Source: Bacteroidota bacterium
GTDB taxonomy: Bacteria > Bacteroidota > Bacteroidia > Chitinophagales > Chitinophagaceae
Length of the DNA: 33,903 nucleotides
Direction of reading: 5' to 3'
NCBI GenBank assembly: GCA_023415275.1
Contig: JAEZLJ010000172.1
Location: 1 to 33,903, forward strand
Part shown: in pieces, positions 18,301 through 26,399 of the stretch
How positions within the stretch are numbered: position 1 is the stretch's first letter
Layout of the letters: every line of letters starts with the position of its first letter
The notes under the pieces: model-generated
Seen by the model: the letters and a program-made list of their open reading frames with translations, nothing else
The model's database searches: none
Told to the model about the DNA's origin: nothing
Program-made: the position numbers and the translations under genes

Positions 18301-18969
18301 ATGGATAGAAGAGAATCCTTAAAGCTGATAGCCTGGAGCACCATTTCCACCAGCCTGATAGTAGATGCCTGTAAGACAAAGGATGCAGATAAGCCCAAAG
18401 CAGATGAAAAGCAAGCAGCTGCACCATCAATTGACAGAATGGAAGAAGAAAAGGCAGAATATGAAAAGCTGACCTCTTACCAATTTTTTACACCTCATGA
18501 ATTAGCAACCATTGCCGTTCTTTCGGATATCATCATACCTGCTGATGAAGTTTCGGGCAGTGCCACAGATGCCAAGGTTCCTGATTTTATTGAGTTCATG
18601 GTAAAGGATAAGCCTGAATTGCAAATACCTATGAGAGGAGGATTGCGCTGGCTGGATATGCAGATGGTTAAACAATACAATAACGGATTTAAAGATTGTA
18701 CCCAGTCGCAACAAATTGCCATGGTAGATGCCATTGCGTATCCGAAAAAAGCAAAGCCAGGAATGGAGCAGGGTGTACAATTTTTTAGCCTGATGCGAAA
18801 TCTTACTGCATCCGGATTTTATACTTCAGAAATAGGGGTAAAAGATGTAGGGTACGTAGGAAATAAACCAAATCAATGGAACGGTGTTCCTGATGATGTA
18901 CTCAGGCAATATAATTTGTCCTATACCGATAAAGAATTAAAAGAGTGCGTTAGTTTTAATAGCTATTAA
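18301..18969 (+). CDS. Gluconate 2-dehydrogenase subunit 3 family protein with Tat-type signal
   Basis: A 222-residue partner subunit of the upstream GMC flavoprotein. The N-terminus DRRESLKLIAW holds the twin-arginine motif RRESLK, followed by a hydrophobic stretch and VDACK, so it could be Tat-exported and possibly lipidated at that cysteine. A lysine- and alanine-rich linker leads into the family domain from about residue 60 (FTPHELATIAVLSDIIIPADE) to about 200. In characterised gluconate and fructose dehydrogenases the small subunit chaperones the flavoprotein through Tat and stays in the complex; here that role is inferred from position and signal. It lies 18 bases after the GMC stop and 19 bases before the DUF1080 start, so the three genes form a compact operon. 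Confidence 0.88.
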   Translation: MDRRESLKLIAWSTISTSLIVDACKTKDADKPKADEKQAAAPSIDRMEEEKAEYEKLTSYQFFTPHELATIAVLSDIIIPADEVSGSATDAKVPDFIEFMVKDKPELQIPMRGGLRWLDMQMVKQYNNGFKDCTQSQQIAMVDAIAYPKKAKPGMEQGVQFFSLMRNLTASGFYTSEIGVKDVGYVGNKPNQWNGVPDDVLRQYNLSYTDKELKECVSFNSY

Positions 18970-18988
18970 AGAAAAATCTGTCAACGTT

Positions 18989-19753
18989 ATGAAAAAGAAA
19001 GTGATTGTTCTGGCATGGCTCATTCCTTTGTTGAGCAACCTACATGCACAACAAAAGGCTAAGCCAGAGGATACAGAAATTTGGAAACCTGTTCCTGAAG
19101 TAGTTAAGCCGGGCAAGGAAACTGGTCAGCCCCCTTCTGATGCTATTATATTATTTGATGGTAAAAATCTTTCTCAATGGGTTTCTTCATCAGATACTAC
19201 TAAGCCAGCTGGCTGGAATGTTGAGAAGGGTTTAATTACAGTGAATAAAAAGAATGGTGATATTCAAACAAAGGCCTCTTTCACCGATTACCAACTGCAC
19301 CTCGAATGGCGTGTGCCGAAAAACATTACAGGTAAAGGACAGGCAAGAGGAAATAGTGGTGTTTTCCTGGGTGCCTTACCTGATGGCGGCTATGAATTAC
19401 AGATCATGGACTCATACAAAAATGAGACTTATGTAAACGGGCAGGCAGGAAGCCTGTATAAGCAACATCCTCCATTGGTAAACCCTATTCGCCCTCCAGG
19501 AGAGTGGCAGGTATATGATGTGATCTGGACAGCTCCTAAGTTTAATACTGATGGTACAGTTAAAAGCCCTGGAAGAGTTACAGCTCTATTTAATGGGGTG
19601 GTGGTGCAAAATGATGCACAACTGAAAGGAACTACAGAATACATTGGCCAACCAAGAACAGTTGCTCATGGACCCTTGCCCATACGCCTTCAGGCGCATG
19701 GCGATCCAAGTGAACCTATCAGCTTCCGGAACATCTGGTTAAGGAAATTATAG
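18989..19753 (+). CDS. DUF1080 protein (3-keto-disaccharide hydrolase family)
   Basis: A 254-residue secreted protein with a signal peptide ending near NLHAQQ. The DUF1080 beta-jellyroll is recognised from FDGKNLSQW (start of the fold), GNSGVFLG, YELQIMDSY, GQAGSLYKQHPP, GEWQVYDVIWTAP, and the ending LPIRLQAHGDPSEPISFRNIWLR. Members of this family (PF06439) cleave 3-keto-glycosides made by C3 oxidation of di- and glucosides. Here it directly follows the likely C3-oxidising flavoprotein and its Tat partner, which supports that reaction in the periplasm. The protein consists of a single domain with a short N-terminal extension and no added carbohydrate-binding module. A strong terminator follows within 30 bases. 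Confidence 0.9.
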   Translation: MKKKVIVLAWLIPLLSNLHAQQKAKPEDTEIWKPVPEVVKPGKETGQPPSDAIILFDGKNLSQWVSSSDTTKPAGWNVEKGLITVNKKNGDIQTKASFTDYQLHLEWRVPKNITGKGQARGNSGVFLGALPDGGYELQIMDSYKNETYVNGQAGSLYKQHPPLVNPIRPPGEWQVYDVIWTAPKFNTDGTVKSPGRVTALFNGVVVQNDAQLKGTTEYIGQPRTVAHGPLPIRLQAHGDPSEPISFRNIWLRKL

Positions 19754-19780
19754 TCTTGGGTCTTTTACTCAACTTACTAT

Positions 19781-19806
19781 AAGCAATCCGGCAGGATTGC
19801 TTTTTT
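19781..19806 (+). terminator. Rho-independent terminator closing the GMC/DUF1080 operon
   Basis: A perfect 9-bp stem, AAGCAATCC (19781-19789) with GGATTGCTT (19794-19802), has a GGCA loop and runs into six T residues. It lies 28 bases after the DUF1080 stop, so the beta-propeller gene that follows is probably transcribed separately. Confidence 0.9.
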
Positions 19807-19879
19807 GTTTCATTAACTGAACATACAGCTCATCGCTATTTGTCATTTCTTTTTACATTTAACGCTACAATCATTTGAT

Positions 19880-22800
19880 ATGCTCAACAGGTTCCTTTTT
19901 TCCATTTCAATCTGCTTTGTGCTTACTATTATCAGTAAAGCTCAAACACCGCAAGGTTTCTTTAATGATATGAAATGGCGCATGATCGGGCCTCACAGGG
20001 GTGGAAGAACAGTAGGTGCCGTAGGCATACCTGATCAGCCAAATGTATTTTATATTGGCGTTAATAATGGTGGCGTATGGAAAACTACCGACTATGGAAG
20101 AACATGGAGGCCCATTTTTGATGATCAGCCTACAGGTTCTATTGGCGACATTGCAATTTCTCCTTCTAACCCTGAAGTGATATATGTTGGCTCCGGGGAG
20201 GGTTTACAACGCCCTGATCTTTCTGTAGGTAATGGAATCTATAAATCAACTGATGGCGGGCGCACCTGGATCAATACCGGTCTTAAGGATGGTCAACAAG
20301 TTGGTGGTTTGGCCATTGACCCCAAAAATGAGAATCGTGTATTTGCAGCCGTATTAGGACATCCTTACGGACCAAATAAAGAACGTGGTGTGTACAGAAC
20401 ACTTGATGGCGGCAAAACCTGGGAGCAGGTTTTATATAAGGACGAGAACACAGGCGCAGTACAGGTATCGATTGATCCTGTAGATCCGAATGTGATCTAC
20501 GCTGATCTCTGGGCCGGAAGGCAGGGCCCTTGGGAAAATGGAGCATGGGATGGTCCAGAAAGCGGACTGTTTAAATCAACTGATGGAGGTACCACCTGGA
20601 AAAAACTAACCAGGGGATTGCCCGGTACGGCGGAAGGATTAGGACGTATAGGATTCACCATTGCTCCCAGTGATCCCAATCGTTTATACGCCACCGTTGA
20701 CGCTGCAAAGGCCAGTGGTATCTATAGAAGTAATGATGCTGGTGAAAGCTGGGAAAAGATTCAACTGGATCCAAGGCTATGGGGTAGGGGTAGTGATTTT
20801 GCAGAGATCAAGGTAGACCCTAAGAATAAAGATATTGTGTATTGCGCCAATGTTATGACCTGGAAATCAGTGGATGGCGGTAACAACTGGTCTGCATTCA
20901 GAGGAGCCCCGGGAGGTGATGACTATCATCGCATCTGGATCAATCCTAAAAATACAGACATACTGCTCATCGCCAGCGATCAGGGTGCTATTATAACTGT
21001 AAATGGCGGGCAAACCTTTTCATCCTGGTATAATCAGCCTACAGCTCAATTTTACCATGTAAGCACTGATAATGATTTTCCATATAATGTTTATGGGGGA
21101 CAGCAGGAGAGCGGTTCCGTAGGTATTGCATCCCGGGGTAATGATGGCCAGATCACTTTCAGGGAATGGCATCCGGTGGGTGTAGAAGAATATGGTTATG
21201 TAGCCCCTGACCCGCTTGATCCCAATATCATTTATGGTGGTAAATTGAGTCGTTATGATAAAAGAACAGGGCAGGTGCAAAATGTAGCACCTGAGGCATT
21301 ACGCTCAAGGAAATACCGTTTCCTCAGAACTGCACCTGTTTTGTTTTCTCCAGTTGATAATAAGACGCTATTCTTCGCTGGTAATGTATTATTTAAGACC
21401 AGGGATGGCGGATATTCATGGAAAGAGATCAGTCCGGACCTCACAAGAGAAAGTTGGGATATACCTGCAAGCGTTGGGATTTTTAATACAGAAGCACTGA
21501 AAAAAATGCCGCGCCGCGGGGTTATTTATACAATAGCTCCTTCACCTAAAGACAGTAATACAATATGGTGCGGAACTGATGATGGCCTGATACATGTAAC
21601 CAGGAATGGAGGCAAAACATGGAAGAATGTAACACCTCCAGCTATTACATCCTGGAGCAAGGTATCGCTTATGGATGCCAGCCATTATGATGTCAAAACC
21701 GCCTATGCTGCTGTGAACCGAATCCGCCTGGATGATATGCATCCTCATATCTATAAAACCACTGATGGAGGGGCTAACTGGAAGGAAATTGTGAATGGAT
21801 TACCTAATGATCCCATCAACGTGGTGAGAGAAGATCCATTTACAAAAGGGTTATTATTTGCAGGTTCTGAAACAGCAGTTTACATGTCATTGGATGATGG
21901 CGAGCATTGGCAATCTTTGAGGTTGAATATGCCTGCAACATCAATAAGAGATTTGGTGATCAAGGATAATGACCTGGTGGTGGGAACTCATGGACGTAGC
22001 TTCTGGATATTGGATGATATATCCCCGCTTCGTCAGCAATCTATCAAAAGTCCTGGAACATTTTTATTCAGGCCGGCACCTGCATATAGGGTGCGATGGA
22101 ATATGAACACTGATACGCCGCTGCCCCAGGAAGAACCTGCGGGTCAGAATCCTCCTGATGGCGCTATCATAGATTATTTCCTGGAGAAAGATGTAAGTGA
22201 TGAGGTTCAATTGCAGGTGCTGGATATGAGTAATAACATTATCCGTTCATATAGCACCAAGGATACTATGTACAAGATGCCACCTAATAATGTTCCCCCA
22301 TACTGGATCAGGCCACAGGAAATACTTTCAGGTAAGGCAGGTTATCACAGGTTTACCTGGGATCTGCATTACCAGCCATTGCCATTGGCTCCATCATTTT
22401 CTATCGCTGCCATATTTCAAAACACGGCACCTGAGCCCAATGCTCCCTTTGTGATGCCGGGAAAGTATACAGTTAAACTTGTTGCTGCTGGAAAAACATA
22501 CCTCCAACCGCTAGAGATAAAGATGGATCCGAGGGTTAAAACATCTGCAGGTGATTTGGAAAAGCAGTTTAAGTTTTCATTGCAGTTGTACCAGCTAAGG
22601 CAGCGTGTTATTACAGCCATGGCAGATAAATCTGTTTTAGAGAAGACTATAAATAATGGACCTGTTAACGCAGAGAACAAATCATCACTTAAAAAAGAGT
22701 TAACACAGTTTGATAATCCTGGCAATCCAGGGGAGAAGAATCTTTCTCAATTGGATAATGCATTGGGCAATCTTTTGAACCAATTGCAGGATGCTGACAG

Positions 22801-22912
22801 TGCGCCAACAAGCCAGGTGATCAAAGCATGTAATGAGCTGCTGGCTGAAGCAAAGAAGAAATTAGCAGCATGGGATAAACTAAGACTGACAATGGAGAAA
22901 GTCCAGAAATAA
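19880..22912 (+). CDS. Large secreted BNR/sortilin-like beta-propeller protein
   Basis: A 1010-residue protein with a signal peptide ending at ISKAQ. It contains about ten Asp-box/BNR motifs of the form [DN]-x-G-x-x-[WF]: DGGRTW, DGGKTW, DGGTTW, DAGESW, DGGNNW, NGGQTF, DGGYSW, NGGKTW, DGGANW and DDGEHW. These build one or two beta-propellers like those of sortilin (VPS10), sialidases and GH74 xyloglucanases. The C-terminal quarter has an Ig-like segment (VQLQVLDMSNNIIRSY, YHRFTWDLHY) and then a charged helical tail of about 120 residues. Related proteins are common in Bacteroidota and are called glycosyl hydrolase-like in many genomes, but no catalytic acid pair can be assigned here. Position next to the DUF1080 operon suggests a link to glycans; the terminator between them weakens that. 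Confidence 0.82.
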   Translation: MLNRFLFSISICFVLTIISKAQTPQGFFNDMKWRMIGPHRGGRTVGAVGIPDQPNVFYIGVNNGGVWKTTDYGRTWRPIFDDQPTGSIGDIAISPSNPEVIYVGSGEGLQRPDLSVGNGIYKSTDGGRTWINTGLKDGQQVGGLAIDPKNENRVFAAVLGHPYGPNKERGVYRTLDGGKTWEQVLYKDENTGAVQVSIDPVDPNVIYADLWAGRQGPWENGAWDGPESGLFKSTDGGTTWKKLTRGLPGTAEGLGRIGFTIAPSDPNRLYATVDAAKASGIYRSNDAGESWEKIQLDPRLWGRGSDFAEIKVDPKNKDIVYCANVMTWKSVDGGNNWSAFRGAPGGDDYHRIWINPKNTDILLIASDQGAIITVNGGQTFSSWYNQPTAQFYHVSTDNDFPYNVYGGQQESGSVGIASRGNDGQITFREWHPVGVEEYGYVAPDPLDPNIIYGGKLSRYDKRTGQVQNVAPEALRSRKYRFLRTAPVLFSPVDNKTLFFAGNVLFKTRDGGYSWKEISPDLTRESWDIPASVGIFNTEALKKMPRRGVIYTIAPSPKDSNTIWCGTDDGLIHVTRNGGKTWKNVTPPAITSWSKVSLMDASHYDVKTAYAAVNRIRLDDMHPHIYKTTDGGANWKEIVNGLPNDPINVVREDPFTKGLLFAGSETAVYMSLDDGEHWQSLRLNMPATSIRDLVIKDNDLVVGTHGRSFWILDDISPLRQQSIKSPGTFLFRPAPAYRVRWNMNTDTPLPQEEPAGQNPPDGAIIDYFLEKDVSDEVQLQVLDMSNNIIRSYSTKDTMYKMPPNNVPPYWIRPQEILSGKAGYHRFTWDLHYQPLPLAPSFSIAAIFQNTAPEPNAPFVMPGKYTVKLVAAGKTYLQPLEIKMDPRVKTSAGDLEKQFKFSLQLYQLRQRVITAMADKSVLEKTINNGPVNAENKSSLKKELTQFDNPGNPGEKNLSQLDNALGNLLNQLQDADSAPTSQVIKACNELLAEAKKKLAAWDKLRLTMEKVQK

Positions 22913-22935
22913 AATTCTTAACAGCATACCCTTTT

Positions 22936-24456
22936 CTAATAGATACTTTTTAACCTGGTAAATTCTAAAGATTGTATGACAAGATTGCCTGGTGATTGAA
23001 GGTTGATGCGGGAATAAATATTGCCCGGGAAGAAAATTGAGGTCATCACGCTTACACCACCATCTGCAAATAGTTCTATTGAAGCATTGTCAATGACAAG
23101 GGTAATATCAAGATCTTTATTGGTGGAAATCCTGGGTGCTGTATGCCTTGCTGCGAATCCTTTTTCAAATTCAACCTTTCCGGATGCTGTGCGGTCTATG
23201 AAGTAATTATTTGTTTTTTGATCAAAGCCAACTACCAGTTTTTGATCTGCTTCATTTGATAAAACAACTGAAAGGTCGCTCAGTTGGTCCGCTTTCAGGT
23301 GTATGGTGGCCGGCCCTGTCATCAGTCCGGTGGTTGAAGTCAGGTCATAATTCCCGGCTTTAATATTACTCAGGACGATTGGTTTCTCTGCAAGCGCATC
23401 TAATTCAGCTACAGGTTTGGATGTTACGTAATAGCTATTGCCGATCTTTTCAATGCCAAGGTCTCTCGGAATAGTCATGGCGCTGCGCCATCTTAGGGTA
23501 GGCACTACCGTGGCATATTGCCAATTGCTCATCCAGCCAAGAAAAATTTTTCTTTCACCGGTATTGGACCATGTAACACCTGCATATTCATCCGGTCCAT
23601 AATCCAGCCATTTGGTTTCAGTAGAATAGGGTTTGAATACAGTACCGTCAAAATCACCAACAAAATACTGTGTGGCAGAACCACCATTAGGACCTCCTGG
23701 GTTTAGGTTTACAATGAGTACCCAGGTTTTCTGCCCCTTATAATTCAACTGGAAAAGGTCAGGGCATTCCCACACTCCACCATGAGCTCCCACTTCTTTT
23801 CCAAATTCACTTTCCTTTTTCCATTGTTTCAGATCTGGAGAGGAGTAAAACGTGATCCTGTCCAAAGTGGCCAATGTCATGATCCATTTATTTCCCGGCT
23901 CATACCACATGACTTTCGGATCCCGGAAATCTTTGATACCCGGGTTTTTTAAAACTGGGTTGCCTGCATATTTGGTCCAGGTTTTTCCTTCATCAAGGCT
24001 ATAGGCAAGGCTTTGGTTTTGGTAATTATTTCTTCCAGCGCTTTCACCTTTGGAATCGTGGTGTGTGAATATGGCAACTAGGGCAGGTTTTCCATCCTTT
24101 CCAAAACCTGTGGTGTTCTTTATATCTACCACTGCACTGCCTGAAAATATATACCCCAGGCTATCAGGAAATAAGGCAATGGGTTGATGTTCCCAATGCA
24201 CAAGATCTTTGGTGGTGGCATGGCCCCAATGCATAGGACCCCACACCGTACTATCTGGATAATATTGATAAAACAGGTGGTAAGTTCCGTTATAATAAAC
24301 CATTCCGTTAGGATCATTCATCCATTTTTCCATTGGCGTAAAATGGATGAGGGGCCTGTGCAGATCATCAGCAGGAGAAAACTTGGATGATTGATTGCGA
24401 ATGGTTGAACAGGAGATCAAAGAGGTTAGGTATATAAGGAATTTTAACTGCTTCAT
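22936..24456 (-). CDS. GH32 fructan beta-fructosidase / levanase lipoprotein
   Basis: A 506-residue lipoprotein (signal ending SLISC, Cys16) of glycoside hydrolase family 32, which releases fructose from levan, inulin or sucrose. The three catalytic carboxylates are clear: nucleophile Asp48 in WMNDPNG, transition-state stabiliser Asp179 in FRDPK and acid/base Glu230 in ECPDLF. The five-bladed propeller is followed by the C-terminal beta-sandwich (about residue 350 onwards). Exo-action is suggested by similarity to secreted fructan beta-fructosidases but is not decided by these motifs. It is the second gene of a minus-strand pair, 55 bases after the MFS porter gene, so fructose released at the envelope can be imported by its partner. 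It converges with the beta-propeller gene, 23 bases apart. Confidence 0.95.
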   Translation of the reverse strand: MKQLKFLIYLTSLISCSTIRNQSSKFSPADDLHRPLIHFTPMEKWMNDPNGMVYYNGTYHLFYQYYPDSTVWGPMHWGHATTKDLVHWEHQPIALFPDSLGYIFSGSAVVDIKNTTGFGKDGKPALVAIFTHHDSKGESAGRNNYQNQSLAYSLDEGKTWTKYAGNPVLKNPGIKDFRDPKVMWYEPGNKWIMTLATLDRITFYSSPDLKQWKKESEFGKEVGAHGGVWECPDLFQLNYKGQKTWVLIVNLNPGGPNGGSATQYFVGDFDGTVFKPYSTETKWLDYGPDEYAGVTWSNTGERKIFLGWMSNWQYATVVPTLRWRSAMTIPRDLGIEKIGNSYYVTSKPVAELDALAEKPIVLSNIKAGNYDLTSTTGLMTGPATIHLKADQLSDLSVVLSNEADQKLVVGFDQKTNNYFIDRTASGKVEFEKGFAARHTAPRISTNKDLDITLVIDNASIELFADGGVSVMTSIFFPGNIYSRINLQSPGNLVIQSLEFTRLKSIY

Positions 24457-24511
24457 CTTCTTTATTTACATAATAAACGGGAAAGTATTATTGGTGTGAA
24501 CTCATAAAAGA

Positions 24512-25918
24512 TCATTCTTCCACCAAACTCTTTTCAAGATCCTCCAGTGACACACCTTTGGTTTCCGGAACCTTGGTAAACACCCAAACCAATTGCAATG
24601 CCATCATGAAAGCAAAAAATGCGAAAATGGGCCAGGGATTATCTTTGAAAACTCCATTGTCCTTATCTAAAAACACTGGCGTGATCAGTGTGATCAATGC
24701 AGCAAACACCCAATGTATGCTGGCGCCGAATGATTGGCCCATTGCCCTTACCTTATTCGGAAAAATCTCCGAGATAAATACCCAGATCACTGCACCTTGT
24801 CCTATGGCATGGGCAGCAATGAACAGGAGTAGGAAGGTCATTAAAATGGTAGCGCCGGCATGAGAGTAAAAACACCAGGCCACCATTCCCAGGCTTAGAA
24901 TATATCCAAAGGATCCGATGGCCAATAAAGTTTTTCTTCCCAATTTATCAATCAGGTAAAGACCTACGAAAGTAAAAATGAGGTTGGTGCCCCCAATTGC
25001 TATGGAATTGAAAAGTGATTCTTTAGCAGCCAGGCCAGCTCTTTCCAGAATTTCAGGAGCATAGTACAATATGAAATTAATTCCAGACACCTGGTTGAAA
25101 AAAGCTACCATGAACGCCAGCCATAATATGCGTTTGTATTTGGAGCTGAACAAGCCGGAACTATGCCCGGCAGAGGTCTCATGTTGATAGCTTTTCACTA
25201 TAGAGGCTGTTTCTGCTTCGGGATCGGCAATTCCCAGATCAGACAAGATCTTCTTTGCTTTAGCGGGGTCATTTTTATTAGTTATCAGCCACCTTGGGCT
25301 TTCAGGTACGCCTATCACCAGTATGGAATATAACACTGAAGGCACCGCCAGTGCGCCAAGCATATACCTCCAGTCATTAGCACCACCTACACCCTGTAAA
25401 AAATAGTTACTCAGGAAGGCAATGAGAATACCAAATACGATGTTAAACTGGTATAATGCTACCAGCTTACCCCTGTTGGCTGGCGTAGATATCTCTGAAA
25501 TGTAGGTAGGTGCAGCCACAGAAGATACGCCAATTCCCAGTCCGCCAATGAATCTGAACAATGAGAAGGTATAAGGATCAGGGGCCAATGCTGTTCCCAA
25601 TGCAGAAGCACTGAAAAGAATGCCTATCCAAACCAATACTTTTTTTCTTCCCCATTTCTGTGTAGGAATGCCACCAAAAATGGCCCCCACCACTGTACCC
25701 CATAAGGCCATGGACATTATAAAAAATCCATGAAATAGAGGAGAGGTATGCCAGAGTTGTTTAATGGGAAGGTTGGCACCTGATATCACTACCGTGTCAA
25801 ATCCAAAAATAAATCCTGCAAGTGCTGCAGTAAGTGCTATGCGGAGCACATAACCAGAAAAATGCTTGTCAGGTTGCATTACCATTCTTTCTGCAGGTGT
25901 TTTGGCTTCTATATACAT
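24512..25918 (-). CDS. MFS sugar porter (fructose/glucose-type symporter)
   Basis: A 468-residue inner-membrane transporter of the sugar porter family with twelve predicted membrane helices. Family signatures include the GRKKVL loop after helix 2, RFIGGLGIGVSSVAAPTYISE after helix 3, PESPRWL before the central loop, DKLGRK in the matching loop of the second half, and PETKG after helix 12. Such carriers import hexoses with protons. The substrate cannot be read from the sequence, but the downstream GH32 gene argues for fructose. Start choice is uncertain: the first ATG gives a cytoplasmic leader of about 25 residues, and ATGs at codons 12 and 14 are also possible. No regulator gene is adjacent; upstream DNA is a 481-base intergenic region. 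Confidence 0.93.
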   Translation of the reverse strand: MYIEAKTPAERMVMQPDKHFSGYVLRIALTAALAGFIFGFDTVVISGANLPIKQLWHTSPLFHGFFIMSMALWGTVVGAIFGGIPTQKWGRKKVLVWIGILFSASALGTALAPDPYTFSLFRFIGGLGIGVSSVAAPTYISEISTPANRGKLVALYQFNIVFGILIAFLSNYFLQGVGGANDWRYMLGALAVPSVLYSILVIGVPESPRWLITNKNDPAKAKKILSDLGIADPEAETASIVKSYQHETSAGHSSGLFSSKYKRILWLAFMVAFFNQVSGINFILYYAPEILERAGLAAKESLFNSIAIGGTNLIFTFVGLYLIDKLGRKTLLAIGSFGYILSLGMVAWCFYSHAGATILMTFLLLFIAAHAIGQGAVIWVFISEIFPNKVRAMGQSFGASIHWVFAALITLITPVFLDKDNGVFKDNPWPIFAFFAFMMALQLVWVFTKVPETKGVSLEDLEKSLVEE

Positions 25919-26399
25919 ACAACAAGCTTTTGTGTGGAATTAGAGGTTAGAATCAAGACTTTATGATTACCAACAAATCAAAAACTTCCAGGTTCAAATA
26001 TTTCTATTTAGTCCTTTAAATTTATTTATTAAGGTATTACAATGAAGCATTCTAAGAAAATATTAATTGTACTCCTGTTAGTTGTAGCTAATTGGATGCT
26101 TTAACGGAAGCGTTTATAATGTGAAGATTCAAGGAAGTACAGGCAAGTACTTGCAAATATCAAAAAACCTTTCTATGTTAGCAGCAGATTATCCCTCTTA
26201 CCAACCGTACCCAATCTCCTGAAAACCTTTATTGTTTACGTTTACATTTTACCACGGTGGTAAGTGTAGCTTATTTATCTGCAAATAAGTATATCCTGCG
26301 AGCAGCCAACTAACAATCCATTTTCTTCTGGAAGCCTATATAGAAAATGTATCCTTTGCAAGGCCGGAAACCCTATTTCTAAATTAAACCGTCACCGGA
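25919..26399. other. Intergenic region between divergent porter and HYR genes
   Basis: 481 bases, AT-rich, containing the promoters of both flanking genes, though I can assign no convincing -33/-7 pair. The only coding trace is a signal-peptide-like stub described separately. No hairpin with a T-tract, no tRNA and no direct repeat was seen. Confidence 0.6.
26042..26222 (+). pseudogene. Possible remnant of a small secreted protein gene
   Basis: An ATG at 26042 opens 20 codons (MKHSKKILIVLLLVVANWML) that look like a complete signal peptide and then hit a stop at 26102-26104. Overlapping in another frame (26100-26222) are 40 open codons (FNGSVYNVKIQGSTGKYLQI...) that would continue naturally as a mature protein and resemble the start of a ricin-type or similar carbohydrate-binding fold. 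A single-base frameshift would join them. The reconstructed protein would have only about 60 residues, so it is either a decayed gene fragment or chance. No function is assigned. Confidence 0.25.

Noticed and set aside
20080..21910. Recurring GATGGCGG-like DNA words as possible DNA repeats
   Set aside because: They encode the DGG-x-x-W Asp boxes of the beta-propeller protein and are protein-level repeats, not a DNA element or CRISPR array.
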